From positions 6,510,001 through 6,574,000 of the forward strand of contig NC_053193.1 in NCBI RefSeq assembly GCF_905163445.1: a DNA stretch of 64,000 bases. Reading direction: 5' to 3'. Source of the stretch: Pararge aegeria (Eukaryota > Arthropoda > Insecta > Lepidoptera > Nymphalidae). Shown here piece after piece: positions 1 through 13,299 of the stretch. Below the pieces are notes generated by a model. The model saw only the letters and a program-made list of their open reading frames with translations. It was not told where the DNA came from and made no database searches. A program made the position numbers and the translations under genes. Within the stretch, counting starts at the first letter, position 1; every line of letters starts with the position of its first letter.

Positions 1-120
1 CCTAGCAAATATCGCTACTAAGCGATAAGCCGCTTTTGTTTACTGCTTCTGTCTGTATTTTTATTCTTATAGTTTTTTATAACTTAAAAGTGTGCGAATA
101 AAGAATATAAAGAAATAAAT
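1..120 (+). mobile_element. LINE 3' end (truncated by window edge)
   Basis: The stretch carries the signature 'atcgctactaagcgataagccgc' region followed by a T-rich stretch and an AATAAA-rich A/T tail. The same signature is seen at about 31.4 kb (+) and 63.8 kb (-). This is the 3' untranslated end of a non-LTR retrotransposon common in Lepidoptera. No reverse transcriptase coding sequence is present. The clade (Jockey or CR1-like) is not certain. Confidence 0.7.
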
Positions 121-404
121 ATATCAGTGAGCATATTCTCAGCTCGATCCTATTCCTAATATAATCTAAATATCACAAATCTGTCAGTACCCGTAATTAG
201 TACCTACATAAATAAATTGTATATGACACTAGGCTTAAACTTTTAAGCACGCACATAAAATAAGTGAAATACGGTACCCGTTTACCGCAACTCTACACCC
301 AGGCCGTAACACGGTGCCCGCGTATAAATCATATATAATTGTAATAATTAAACCGAACGAAACTCTACCTTTCACATCGAGTTAAAACAGCTAAAACTTT
401 ATAA

Positions 405-678
405 TAGGTCTGACGACCTCCCGCAAATGTGAACGCTGTGAATTTAATTAGGAGTTCCCGGGTTCAATTCCCGGCAGGGTAATTTAGGAATTAATAATTT
501 CTAAATTTTCTCTGGTCTGGCCACTAAGCGATTTTATGTTCCGGTGCGATGTCGCGTACAAAGCGATTAGGTATGACTACCATACAGGTTATCTCGCTAC
601 CGTCTTAGACTGCAACATCGCTTACAACTAGGTAAGATTGCAGTGAATGGCTAACCTCTAGTGAATAAAAAAAAAAAT
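405..678 (+). mobile_element. tRNA-derived SINE, family A
   Basis: A tRNA-like B box ('gggttcaattcccgg' near 462) is followed by the body segments 'ctctggtctggccac', 'ttccggtgcgatgtcgcgt' and 'gtcttagactgcaacatc', and ends in a run of A at 668-677. It resembles the Metulj-type SINEs of butterflies, but that name is from memory and was not searched. Other copies lie at about 3.95 kb (-) and 57.0-57.8 kb. Confidence 0.75.
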
Positions 679-1989
679 AGTAGGTTAGTAAGGTATTCAC
701 AGGTGTATAAAAAGTTAGCGATTACAAAATTCATAATTTGAGAATCCATTTAGGATTCAACAGCCAGCGAATTATCAAGTCATTTAAATGAAATCAAAAT
801 TAAAATTCTTCCTTCATATAGGCTTAGCCCTTTTGCTTCCAATTTAACCACAGAATTAAGAACATACAGAATGTACTTGACTATTATTGAAGCATCAAAA
901 ACCACTCCACTTTAGAACGTTTTCTCGAACAAACGGTTAGTCACTAGCTACCATTTAGCAGTTGACAGTAATTATTTTACCTCTAATGTTTTAAACGGTC
1001 ACCTTAAAATAGTAAAATAGGAAAAAGTTTGTAGCGCGTTGTAACACTTTATTTTCTAAAATTATGTTCAAATACACAGACGTTTGACATCAATGCCAGT
1101 TTGAGCATATAATAAATAACAGAATCTACTATGTAACACAATTTATAATTCGGATGTATGGTACCGATAGTTTTTGCAACTTGCAAATGAGTATTGAAAG
1201 AGAAGGTAGAAAATATATTTTTGAAATAAAAAAATCTGTACATCGCCAAATCTTATCTCCGTGCGAAATTCATTCTTATGACGTAAATTTTGACCTCTTC
1301 ATTCAGGTTGCGTCAATTTTTACGTCGCGAATTGTGGTTATGTGTATGACGATTCGAAAGTAATTGAGAAACAAAGCCCTGTTCTATTTTGTACAGTGCA
1401 ATTTTTTTTTACAAAAATACTAAGGCTCTTAATAGGTATTTTAACGTAGAGTTACATCTCCTTCTTCTACGGTGATTAGTCTTCGTAAATTATGTATTAG
1501 AGAGGGGACGACGAGCCTACAACAGATGAGTATGAGGAATTAATAGGATAGGGCTGTCCCTTCTTGTGAATATAATAGTACGTATTGTATACCTTAAAAA
1601 AGAAAAATGTAAGGGATTTGACTTTTTAGTAGACAGCTCATCTCAGACGAGTAATCCACCCCGTTTTCGCAAAGATGCAATGTTGATAATAATGTGGGGC
1701 AGTTTCCAGTGATATAGTACAATTTTATAATACAATTCTGTAGTAAAGTAATTTAATCTATCTCAAAAGGTTTAGTCAGCGTTCGCGCGCGAAAATATGT
1801 TTGTTACACATCACAAATGTATGATTTCCTTGGCTTTTCTCTACAATAAATTGAATGTTACTAAATATAAATGTTCTTTTTGAATCATTCTATCTATTGC
1901 AGATCTAAGCGAACCAAAAGCGGGACTATCGTTTTATACTGTGTTAATATATGTTAAAACATGCCATAGAGATGCCATTAGAATAACAT
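679..1989. other. AT-rich stretch, no gene seen
   Basis: Only short, overlapping ORFs of 66-69 codons on opposite strands near 1.05-1.36 kb, with no recognisable domain, no splice pattern and no codon bias. I see no repeat or RNA gene that I can name. Confidence 0.5.
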
Positions 1990-2225
1990 CATCATCATGC
2001 TCAGGATATGCCTCACTTCTGATCACTGGCCTTCCATTTATACAAGGGAGAAATTAAAAATCTGCTTCAATACCAGTTCCACCTGCTAAGGATAATAATA
2101 CCGACCGATCAACGTGTTTTTCGATAGACCGGGTCAAGAAGACCCAACACAGTATTACAAATCAGGGCCTCGTAATCCCTATCTGAACATGCTAACCCAA
2201 AGAAGCAGTGGTTTATCTTAGAAAT
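1990..2225 (-). mobile_element. tRNA-derived SINE, family D (degenerate)
   Basis: On the minus strand this reads as a tRNA-like head with 'gggttagcatgttcagatag' and 'attacgaggccctga', matching the heads at 39.3, 42.3 and 60.5 kb. The 3' part ends with 'gatgatgatg' (read on the minus strand). It is old and diverged. Confidence 0.6.
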
Positions 2226-2974
2226 TATTTCATATATTTCGGCTAAGGTTTGGTTTTGGAGTCATTATTAGTAGATTTACTGCCATTAAATTAACATGAT
2301 CCAAGCGAATTTAGGTACGGTGGTTTTTCACATTGCACGCATTGGCCATAAACGGAAACGTTTAGCGTGGTCATTTAATCCATGTGTATTTCCGGCCCCT
2401 ATTTTTACTTACAAACCTACAGCCACATACGTATGTTAGGTATTAGGGGGAACTCCGATGTCTCGTAAATCGTTGAAGGTGCATTTTAAAATGTTCTGCC
2501 AACTTATTATCAACCAAACCACCAAGTGATAGAGTTGAAATAACCTTTTCATTGTTACAAAAAGATGTCTGAAACAGGAGCATTTGGTAATTTAAAGTGG
2601 GGAGGTACACCGAAATAGCGATACACTTGTCTAAAGTGAGACTCGCTTAGCACTTCAATGAGCGGCTCAACGCTTATTTGCACTTCGTATCTACGTCGCA
2701 ACAAACGTAACTTTTAGAATGCGACTGGTGTTGCTTATTTATGTAAATGCAAGTATCTTGCTGGCTTTTTGCAATTCTAAATTGTTGGAAAGAAATAAAA
2801 CGTAAAATATAGAACTTTCTGCGTTCTTACTAATGACATTTATTGCTTACACGACGATGTTGAAGTTCCTAGTTTGACAAAGTAGAAATTATGGAGGAGC
2901 GGAAGAGAAGATAAAATACTGAAAATTCTTAACTTTAGTTCGCCTATATTGTTTCATGTATGCGAACAATACAA

Positions 2975-3306
2975 AATAAAAAAAACCAGAAAGCTCTCGG
3001 CATTGTAGTTCCTGTAATTTCAAAATTCAGTATTACTTTATTGCATACAAAAATATAATAAATCATGTAATTTTTTTAAAGCGAAATTACACTGTCAAAT
3101 ACATGTGATTCGACAACGTCGCCTAGTCGAGTCGGGGTTCGCACGCTGTTGCCGATGCTACATTACAGAGTACTAACAAGTAGATTGTCTATGTAAAATA
3201 TTGAATATTTAATATTCACAATCTATCGAGTTAAAAGTCTTAGAACTCAAGTTCTAATTACTCATGTAAACAACTAAAGGCCGAGAGCTTTCTGGTGTTT
3301 TTTATT
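2975..3306. mobile_element. MITE-like element with 27-bp terminal inverted repeats
   Basis: The left end (2975-3001) and right end (3280-3306) are inverted copies of a 27-base sequence containing 'CCAGAAAGCTCTCGGC', with one mismatch in an A-rich part. The total is 332 bp with an AT-rich interior and no ORF. The size, long inverted ends and lack of coding capacity fit a non-autonomous DNA transposon. I could not assign a superfamily or a clean target duplication. Confidence 0.65.
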
Positions 3307-3944
3307 GAACCCTGTATATCTTCTTTATTTTTTTATCTTATGATAACCCTGTAGAATTTCGTTTCCCTTTTCATAAGTTGGTAGCTAAGGTGTACATAAA
3401 ATTTTAGAGGTTTTCAAGTATTTGTTTTATACTAAATCACTTTAACTTTTAATATCGTATCAATCTAGATTTCCGCTTCACTTAGCAATATTTATCACCA
3501 TCAATAATACCAAGTAAGCAAAGCTAGCTTGATAACCCACGCGTTTAAAAAGAAAAGGAAGGAAATGCAATAGGTACCTACAGGTAAGTAGTATTTGCCC
3601 CCTGCACTCCCCGGAGGATAATTTCACTCCCCTGGTTTGTTTACTTCTCTCTTAATGGGAGAGTGAGACGGTAAGTTTGTGACATAGATCATACAAAAAT
3701 GTAGACGGAATGTACTTTATCCATGGTCTTTATATTTGAGTGCGAGACCCGTATTTAGCGTCACAAATACTGAAATACCACGACTACAACGCAATCAGCT
3801 TCTTTTTAAATGACTTTTTAAAAGTAGGATCTCAATTAATGTCTTATTATTTTAATGTAAGTATTTAGATTTTCCGGTATTGAAAGCTTTCGATAGAACT
3901 CATTACAAATGTAGAAGTTCTGTAACTACTTTCCTACATAAGAT

Positions 3945-4060
3945 TATGGTAGTCATATGGTAATCGGTTTCTACGCGACATCGCACCAAAACACTAAATC
4001 GCTTAGCTGCACGGCTTTGCCGGTAGGGTGGTAACTTGCCACGGCAAAAGCCTCCCACCA
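3945..4060 (-). mobile_element. SINE family A fragment
   Basis: On the minus strand it carries the family A body: the region 'gtggcaagttaccaccctac', 'ttttggtgcgatgtcgcgt' and 'tggtagtcata'. The tRNA head has been lost. Confidence 0.65.
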
Positions 4061-4701
4061 GAAATTAAAGCAACAGGCCTGAGTAGTTTTTAGTGATTTC
4101 GTTGCCATCTTTATCCCGTTTATCTTTTTTTTAGTCAGAGGTTCCGGAAGTTAAGGTGAACAACCCCAACGTTGCGATTAAAACGCTAAAATCTTTTCTT
4201 ATCTTTTATTTTTACTCATTTGTAGCGGTCTTTCCGTTTCGTTTGAGAAGATGATTGGAAAAACTATTCCACTTCGCTGTTCTTGTTACTTACTTAATTC
4301 TAGCTTTGTGATACCGTTATAATATCTCACATTAAAATATTTTTCACTTAGAAGTTCGCCACCCACGCCAATCTATACAAACATAATGTATTCTTAATTA
4401 GCAACCTATTATCCTATGCTCTAATTTATTTTTATATTATGGAAGTGTGTACCACGTTCATAATGTAAAATAAATGAAAAAGCGATTGATTGACTTGAAA
4501 TTTTTAAACAGCTTTGCTTTCCTAAGTTTTCACGGGATCTGAAGACAGAAGAACTTCTTTCTTCTTCAATAATTTATATCAGACTCGACATTTTTATAGC
4601 CTGTTTTAGGTAATTTTTTTCATTTAGTTGTCACTGTTTCTTTTTATAATCTCTGTTACACAAATACTTATTTTATAATTAATACGCATTATCTATATTG
4701 A

Positions 4702-4970
4702 CAGTCGATTGGCGCAGTGGGCAGCGACCCAGCTTTCTGATTCCAAGGCCGTGGGTTCGATTCCCACAACTGAAAAATGTTAGTGTGATGAACATAAACG
4801 TTTTCAGTGTCTGGGTGTTTATCTATATATTGTAAGTATTTATGTATATTATTCATAAAAAAAAATCAGTTATCTTAGTATCCATAACACAAGCTACGCT
4901 TACTTTGGAACTAGATGACGATGTGTGTATTGTCATAGTGTATCTATTTATTATATATTTAAAAAAAAAA
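4702..4970 (+). mobile_element. Full-length tRNA-derived SINE, family B
   Basis: The head reads 'cgattggcgcagtgggcagc' with a B box 'gggttcgattcccac'. The body contains 'gtctgggtgttta', 'tgtatattattcataa' and 'cataacacaagctacgctta', and it ends in a run of ten A at 4961-4970. The same family recurs at 15.2 (-), 22.5 (+), 24.0 (-), 24.7 (+), 46.9 (-) and 57.3 kb (-). This is the best-preserved copy in the window. Confidence 0.85.
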
Positions 4971-5754
4971 TCTTATTAGTATAATCAAAAAAGCATCATC
5001 AAACGACACGACTTATACAAAATGTATTCGATTACAGAAATTAATTATTACTACTCAATTAAGTACGTAATTCAATATGCAATGAAACTGCAAATATCCT
5101 GCACCGGTATTATCAGAAATGCTAACAATTCAATCATATTTTACGCCACTGCTAAAACAAAATAAATTGAATTCCATTCCACGCGTGTAGACATAGCAAA
5201 TAGTATTAAAATAAATGATTTCTCAGCGCATACTGTTTATTAAATGTGATATGATGATAATATAACGTAATGTAGTAGCCTAGGTCAAGGCATCATGACC
5301 TAAATTAACATCCGCGACAAATAAAATGACAGCTTATTATATCTACTTAAGAAATATTATCTGAAGAACACAGACTATATTAAATTAAATTAACATGAAC
5401 CAAAGAAAGAACTAGAAAAATAGGACTTCAACAAATTGTTGAAGTCTGCGTTGTTGTCTGCGTTTACCTATGTGGGTAGGTTACCAGTTTCCTCAAAATA
5501 AAATAAAAATAGGCATTTAATCCACCACATGTTTAACTGACAGAAATAAGAGATGTATATTTGTAATTCCTCAGCACAAGTGACGAGGGCTATCCTTAAC
5601 GTCTCACGGAAATCACTGATACGTATTCAAACACACTTAATTTTCCGCACACGGATTTGGCGGTTCGTTACTAAGATATACAGGGACGCCTTGAAAATCA
5701 TTTAATATTTTAGATACAGCTACAAAGACTATATATGCAAATTTGTTTGATATC

Positions 5755-5843
5755 GTCAATAGAACTGAGGCTAACCCTCAGACCTCCAACCTCAGACCAT
5801 AATAATGCTTCGGGGTCTATTGATGAGCCTCAGTTCTATTGAC
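5755..5843. repeat. Inverted repeat, 18-bp perfect arms
   Basis: Arms at 5755-5772 and 5826-5843 are perfect reverse complements ('gtcaatagaactgaggct'). After one mismatch, four more outer bases pair. The loop of 53 bases has further 'cctcagacc' type repeats. It is probably a small fold-back repeat; no function is evident. Confidence 0.7.
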
Positions 5844-6439
5844 TATATTAAAACCACTTTTCATTAATTTACTCATGCACTGGTACTTTACTATCGATCA
5901 TATCATTCGCATTATTATTTGAAAAATATTGTATTAAATATAAAAAAATTACTAACTCTGTTTAATTTTATTAGAGTGTTGCTTCGTGTGTTAGAGAAGA
6001 GAGAAAATGATTGACAGTGTCTTAGGCCATGCAGTTGTAGTTTTTAAATTCAATAACAATGGCGTTCCTATTATAAAGTTTTGACTATATGAGTGAGTGG
6101 TTAATTATATAAAACTCGATGTCACAACTCAAAATATCTATGTTGCCCGTTTTTATAAGGTTAGGTTTACATACATAGGAGATCAATTCTTAGTTGAAAT
6201 ACGATTATAACAGACTAGCATACATTTATAGCAGATCTTAGATATAGTTGTAGCACGTTAATCGAATTGCTAGTCAATAAAAGCTTATAATACCAACAGC
6301 AATTTCATTAATACGCCTTCTATCTTTTATCTATCTACGACCTTGTAGACGACGGAATTCGTAGAGGTATTTGCTTATCTATTCCATACTTCGGCTATAA
6401 GATGTGTTGCTTATTGTCTGTCAAAAGGTACAAATCCAA

Positions 6440-6615
6440 ATAATATTCACCATTGTTTGCGATCACATAGATGACCGAGCCAGTCCGATAATAATGACAT
6501 CGTCGGAGCGAAGCAGCAGCAAACAATGGCCGCGATGCCTTTTCGATTCCGCTTTCCCTTTTATTCATTTTCCCCGACAGCTGATCAGATGGCTATCCCA
6601 ACGATGTCTGTAATC
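6440..6615. promoter_or_regulatory. Possible enhancer with inverted CCATTGTTTGC sites
   Basis: The block is GC-richer and less repetitive than its surroundings. The 11-mer CCATTGTTTGC at 6450-6460 recurs inverted at 6519-6529. CATTGTT is a Sox-type core and TGTTTGC is a forkhead-like core. This is motif reading only, so function is inference. Confidence 0.25.
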
Positions 6616-7274
6616 CAGACACAATAGGCACTAAATTATATTCTTGTTTTGCAAAACTGCTGCTATTATTAAGGTGTTTTTGTTTGACGTCAAGTTAACA
6701 CTGGACTTCATCTCATAACAATGCATCTAACATCAGCCTCAGTCTATTAAAGTCACACTGATAGTCTCAGGCCTCAAATGTTATAGAGTAATAAAACTTT
6801 GTCTAATGTTAACTGCAGTCGTGGGATGCTATTTCAAAGCCAAAGCGCACACTGCTTCGTCTGAAAAGTCACCAAAGATAGCGAATTTATTACATAAGTT
6901 AGTTACTCTCCAAGACCTCTTCCAAGTTAATTATCGGTTGCACGGAATAGATCGTAGTTAGATTGTTGACCAGATCCTCCGTCTTGCACGTTGCTATTAG
7001 TTACAAAACTTGTACAGCGCTCTCTACCCTTCCTACAGAAGTTATTTTGATCACAAAGTCATCGGGATATATTTCTTTGTAAGCTTAGAGGATGCGGAAT
7101 ACTTCTTACAAGTTTTCATTATCGATCTTGGCAGCCTAGAAAAGTCACAGAATAGTTTTGAGACTTTGTGAATCAATTGTTTTTTTTTTTTTTGACCAAA
7201 ATAATTAAATATATGAAGACAAATAAATTGTAATAGTACTGATTAAAATTTAGTTTATGTTTTTATTTAAGCCA

Positions 7275-7500
7275 TCACTAGCTGACCCGTGCAACTTCGT
7301 TGCACCAATAACCGATTACCGAAAAACACAAATAAAATGACATTTTCTAAAAATGAATCCTAGCTAGATCGATTTATCGCGACCGAAACCCCCTGTATAC
7401 TAAATTTCATGAAAATTGTTGGAGCCGATTCCGAGATTCCAATTATATATATATATATATATATATATACAAGAATTTCTCATTTAAATATATAAGATAT
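7275..7500 (+). mobile_element. Retroposon 3' end with (TA)n microsatellite
   Basis: It begins 'actagctgacccgtgcaact' and continues with 'ctaaatttcatgaaaattg' and 'ggagccgattccgag', segments common to non-LTR (RTE-like) tails in moths and butterflies. It ends in about 13 TA dinucleotides at 7445-7468. Confidence 0.6.
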
Positions 7501-10500
7501 AAAGCTCGCAATGCAAAGTGGCAAAATGTCATCCAGTCAACATTGAGGTTATATTTTTTTATAAATATGTAAGAATGTACTTCTTTTTTTTTTTCTATAT
7601 AATAGTTACTGAAATATTTTTACCTCTTTGCACCTTCAGTATTTACCTAGCTGTGATGGGTGCATCAGTATTATAAAGTAAGGATTGGTTTGGCTGAACC
7701 ATTCTTCAAAAACTAAAACATATGGACCTAAACACAACAAAATGTAACACTTATCAAAGTTCATAGATCTAAATATAATTATTGTATTAAAATGCATTTA
7801 ATACAATCGATGGATGAAACCTTGTGTATGCGGATGTCAAAATGCAATTCACACGTGCTTCGCCTTCCAAAGATATTTCCGCGTATCGAAATTTTCTTCG
7901 GGCAAGCGTGTATTATTTCTAATAGCGGACTAACTGTTGTGGTCTTCTTTCTTTGATCTCTATAGATTGATCATATATCGCAAGGAATCTCGGAATATAA
8001 TGGCATTTCTACATTTACCTGCTATTTTCCGCAAACAAAACATTATGCCAACGACCTCATTAGAATGGAATCATGCCAAATAAATGTATATTTTCCGATA
8101 TCTGCGTCAAAGTTCTAATAATATTTACAAAATGCGGAATTGTTTTAGAAGGTTCTAATCACTAAACAGTCATCCAAATGCATCAAAAGTAGGTATAGTT
8201 ATGATTGGCGTGCAATATAAACAAAATGGTTTTTAAATTTGAACCTCTTTTATTTAGGTCCCTTAATTGTCAATATAAACTTTGGTATCCACTACTAGGA
8301 TATAAACTTATGAATTTGACAGCAGTATCCAGATGTGGATCATTTCGATACAATCTTTATAAATTAAGGCAAAGGAAAGGAAAGGCAAAGATACAGCAAT
8401 TGCATATATGATTCCCTTTAAAAAAATTCATGATAAAGTGGCTAAGTTCGTTCGTTGAATAGTCGTAAGTTACTAACATTGTCGTGTCGCTGACATGCCC
8501 AGATTGGAAGGCCGGCGTAAATTTGAAGTGGCGTTGCTTTACTTAAGAAATATTTTTATGGTTTGTTAACGAATGATTTATCATTAATCACTACATTATT
8601 ATATAAAATTACAATTTGTTTTATATGATAGCGCTAAATTTGATATTATTTATATCAGAAAACAATATTTTACTACAGTATTATTGCTCTGTTACAAAGG
8701 TATATAAACATTTATTTATTATTGTTTTATGTTATAAATTACAGATGTAAGGTACGAATTTTGTAAAAGGCCGGAAATTATGCCTTGGAATAAAACATAA
8801 GACGCAACACAGGTACTATTCATCCAGAAAAACATACTTAAATTACATAATCAACCAACATATGTTAGTATGTTCGTTTCTAATTTTTCCATTCAATAGT
8901 CATTAGTACCTAAAGAAATAGGGATCACATGCGGACGAAGCCGCGGGCATATCTAGACAAAAATACATTGAGATAGACATCTGCCTTCAAACTGTCAACG
9001 TGCCAAACGCCGAGCCGCAGAATTAATTCACAATAGTAAATCATCTGTGATTCAAAAGCGTGATTAGGTTGCGACCTAATCACGCCCGTTGATCGCGATA
9101 AACAGATCAAGCGTTCAAAAGGACGCAACATCAACGAAAGGTCGAATTTTATTTATAAATTTTATCTTTATACTTTAATAGTTTAGTGTACACACAGTTT
9201 AGTGTGGTCTTGTTCTACTATAAACAAATAATTAAATCTCTCTAAACATTTAATATCATATATGCGAGCGGTGATGGACCAGTTAGGTTAGGGCTTCCCC
9301 AATCTTCCCCGAGTTCGATCCCCGGAACGTACCTCTAACTTTGCCGAGTTATGGGCGTTAATAATTCAGAGCAATTTTAATATTACTTGCGTTAACGGTG
9401 AAGGAAAAAATCGTGTGGAAACCTGTAAGCCTCCATAACGTTCTCTAAGTCTTGTGAAGTCTACAAATCCACAATTGACAACGTGGTTGACTGCCGGCAC
9501 GACCCTTCTCATTCTGAGACGAGACCCGTGCCCTATAGTGGGCTGGTATTAGGTTGCTAATAGTGAAACATATATCTACATATATCTATCTAAAGTATTT
9601 GAACGAACAATTCTTCTTCTTTGCCTACTCTTTTAAATACTTACTAAACCCTAAGTACTGTTAAATTCTATTAAAAAACCATTACACAGTTATTTATTTT
9701 GATAAAATCATCACCAATAAGTACTTGGTTTTTTCAAACAAAAAAAATTATTTACATAAATTTTGCTGGCAATGTTTCAATCCAAATATTTATACATCCA
9801 AGTGAAATATAGCCTATATGTATAGCCTACACACACGTTGTTATCATCCAATGAATTAATTTGTTTTTTCTTTGTACTTGGTGGAGATAGATGAATAAAC
9901 TTGGCACGAAACTTGCAAGAAAGTTTAATTCGCAAGCATCGATGTCATTCGTTAAGAATAAAAATGAACTTATGTTCCCTAGATTTCTCTTGGACGACCT
10001 CCTGAGGTACAACGTACCAAACAAAATAATCATCAAAATCGATTTATAATTTGCAGAGTAATCGAGTAACAAATATAATGCAAAGCAATGTAGTGCGCTG
10101 ATATTATACACAAAGCTACTATTGGAGTGGGTACGAAATTCAAACATTTAAATGTTATGAATAAAAAAATTGAGTAACATTAGGATCCAAACCTATTTGA
10201 ACTCTATTTATTAACAAAAAAATAATTGTATAAGTGATTTCTTTAAATTTTAATAGGTGTAGAATAAATAATTGTATGTAGGTTTAATATAGTCAGTAGG
10301 TACCTACGGTCCGCTGCTACTGACATGAAAGCTAAAGCAAACGAAATAATAGACAAGGTGGCGAGGATTTATGTGTAAACAAAGGTAAAAAACCGGCTAA
10401 TTCTTTCCTTCATTAGTATATCATCAGACTGACGCCTGTTTTTATCTCAATTGCTTACTCAATTTAGGAGCGGATTACATAGTGAGCGCTTGTTGGCACG

Positions 10501-13299
10501 TATAGTCATAGTGACATTTTGTCTGGTATTAACAAACACATCTTAACTACGTTAAAACAAAGGATGACCATTGATTCTGTTTAATATTTATCTATACTTT
10601 ATACAAAGTAGGGCAAAAAATACATACTCGTATCTTACATTTTCAGATAAGATAAAAATAAGTCTTAAATAAATTCTGGATGCATGTCGAGATTTAGATT
10701 ATGTAAATAATTTTCCTAATATAAATAATATATTAGACCTCGTTAGAACAAAAACTTACACCCAAGCTTTTTTTATCGTTTACGCAATCCTATATACTAT
10801 TTTCTACAAGCTTTCGCTTAAAACAAACTTTAAACTTTTAGAGACATCTCCAAGATATCAACCGGTTATTTATATATTGACTAATATATCATCGCATCGG
10901 CATAATACCTTCCTGCAAAATTAAAGAAGACCTCTTGACAGATTGTTGTGTTGAGGCTAACAGCTGATCATCGCATACATTTGTGCGTAGTTACGACCAC
11001 AGCGTGGAGTAGGGTCAGGGTAGCCGTAGCCCAGCGCTGGATTACAAGCCACGGCTTAGAACTGAAGCCGTTATTTTTTTTTTAAGTTTACTCTATTATA
11101 GATGTGTATATATAGCCCTTTTCTACGTTATTTAAGGAACTGTAAAATGAGACGTTTTTAGACACTCTGGTTTAAAAAGTAAGGTGTATCTTATATATAT
11201 TGGATCTGTTTTGAAATTGTCAATCGTACACAAAATGCCTATGCGCAATACGTGTAGTTGGAATTACCGCAGTGATGTGACTTAGTATTTAGGCCACTTA
11301 CCCGGTTTTATGCTCTTAGAAAAATGTCAAGTACATGTATCATTAAAATATATCATATCATTACTATCCGAAAACCGGTACCTGAGAAGTGGTTTAACTA
11401 ATCTAAATAAGTGAAAATGACTGAATATGTGTTATCCACCCTTTTTCCTATTTCATATTATATGTGGGTATGTAAATACGGGTTGATTGAATATGTATTG
11501 TTTGTTCTACAGCCGCGAATCCTTCCTATTTATTTAAAAAGCTCCAGGAAGGCAATACAAAATGTTAAAAAATATAACTTGTTTATTGCTACTGGTTAAC
11601 TGGTTTCCTTAAATTGCGTTATTATTTAATCCCCATGAGATATTTCCATCCTCAAAAATTTTTGACTTCACAATTCCCAGTAGCAAGTGTGTCAACAGAG
11701 AGTGCGAAGTCAATATTTTATGAGTATTCTCCGGTCTTATAGCGAAACGTCTGTATTTTGAAAAGTGGTATGGCGTACAATAAATAAATAAGTTATATAT
11801 GGCACCTTACAGATTTGACTGGTAATTCGAAATATAGACACCATGGCTCAATGTTCACGGTATATCTATGTAACTATGTATCTATTAGGAATAATCGGCC
11901 AGTGCACTTTTAATGCACGTTTCGAATATAAACCGGTAGCGCTTATCAGCTTGGTAAGTACATTAACGACTCGGGTTTGACCACGTGATCTAATATCTAA
12001 CGTCTCTAATCACCTATTGCTCTTTGCGCTTACGATTTCCATTATTATTTTGCGGTTTATGTTAACTCTAATATTTTAAGGACATATCTTCTTAGGTAAA
12101 GACTTAAAGTTTTCAGAACTATAAAAGAACTGTAGTTATAACCATATTCACTAACAATAGACAATATGAAGTATGACATTGCATTCAAACGACTGTGTAG
12201 TTTCTTCATCAATGAGATTATGATAAATTCACTTGTTAATAAAATGTTAAAATTCAAAATTCATTTGTTTCAGGTAGAACAAGCACATTTGAATCGTCAA
12301 GTCCGTACGTTTATAGTGACTCTATTACTGGTTCGAAAGGCAGATTCTTCAGATGCCATGGTGTCTATATTTCGATTCTACAGATCAAAAGCCGACAAGA
12401 AACATAGCTTTCGTGAAATAATGTAAAATGTTTAGAAAATACCTTTTGAATCGAAAAAATATAGACAAACAAGAGCCTCAGTTTTCTTATTTCAACATAT
12501 TTCCTGTAGTTTATGGAAGGAATAGTCCGTATTAAAAATGCATAGTTCGGTATTAAGGTCTCAAAACCATTATATGGATCAGGAAATTAAGCAATCACGA
12601 TGAGAAAGAAAAGGAAATTCGAATCAAGTTCGCCTTTCGTTCTAGCCTTCATTCGTACAATATTAGCTATAGCGAAATTTGAGTCGCTATTCTATTCTTA
12701 GGTGCGGTTAACTGTTCTAAGAAGCAATTTCTACTAACTAACGAGAGTCAAACACACACACTCGTAAGTAGCTAATTTCTCGAATTAATATCATATTCTC
12801 GGTCGCCACGCTATTCTTTTATTTATCTTGTTTATGTACAGAACGTATTCAATTTAAAACTAAACAGTCTTGTAGTAGAAACACAGTGGAGAAACCTTCA
12901 CCCACTTTGAGTACGAGTTGAGTCAAAAATCCTCTAAAAACCACTGAAACACTATACTAACACCTGACAAGAAGCGTAGTACCTCGCAACTCAAACCAAC
13001 TTTAACAACCTAGATCAGAAGAGCGGCTGGTGTATTTTAGTACTTTAAGTTTAAGTTAATAAAGTAAACCAAAAACGCTTAGTACACTAAATTGCTCTAC
13101 AAAGCAGTTATCAAAGCTTGACCTTAAAATGACAGATGCTGACGTAACGTTTGCGGGGAAGTACTTGAAATCAAACATTGGAGAAACTAGGACCTAGATA
13201 TCACCCGATGACTGCGTACTAAGGTGTATTATTATAATTTGTGCCATTTTTATGCAGTGTGAGCCAGTGCTTAATACCAGTGTTTGTTGACCTGTTCCC
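7501..13299. other. Gene-poor stretch
   Basis: Short ORFs of up to 106 codons (such as 9827-10147, minus) have AT-driven composition rich in L, I, F, Y and N and no domain, so I do not call them. Apart from the SINE at 9.26 kb and a small SINE-like scrap around 10.99-11.06 kb I recognise nothing. Confidence 0.5.
9264..9562 (+). mobile_element. tRNA-derived SINE, family C
   Basis: The head 'gcgagcggtgatggaccagt' with a B box 'cgagttcgatccccgg' is followed by 'ggtgaaggaaaaaatcgtgt', 'ggaaacctg', 'ataacgttctctaag' and 'cccgtgccctatagtgggct'. Copies lie at 16.9 and 33.6 kb (+), and a fragment at 31.1 kb (-). Confidence 0.8.

Larger units (their letters stand above)
2226..7274. other. Intergenic or intronic DNA between repeats, no gene seen
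   Basis: Outside the repeats listed separately this is AT-rich sequence without a supportable coding exon. A 69-codon ORF at 6404-6613 overlaps a GC-richer non-repetitive block discussed as a possible enhancer. An inverted repeat sits at 5755-5843. Confidence 0.5.

Noticed and set aside
4702..4775. Possible tRNA gene
   Set aside because: It continues directly into the SINE B body and A tail, and seven relatives occur in the window.
12166..12426. 86-codon ORF with an acceptor-like 'ttgtttcag' inside
   Set aside because: No donor, no domain and no neighbour exon to join.
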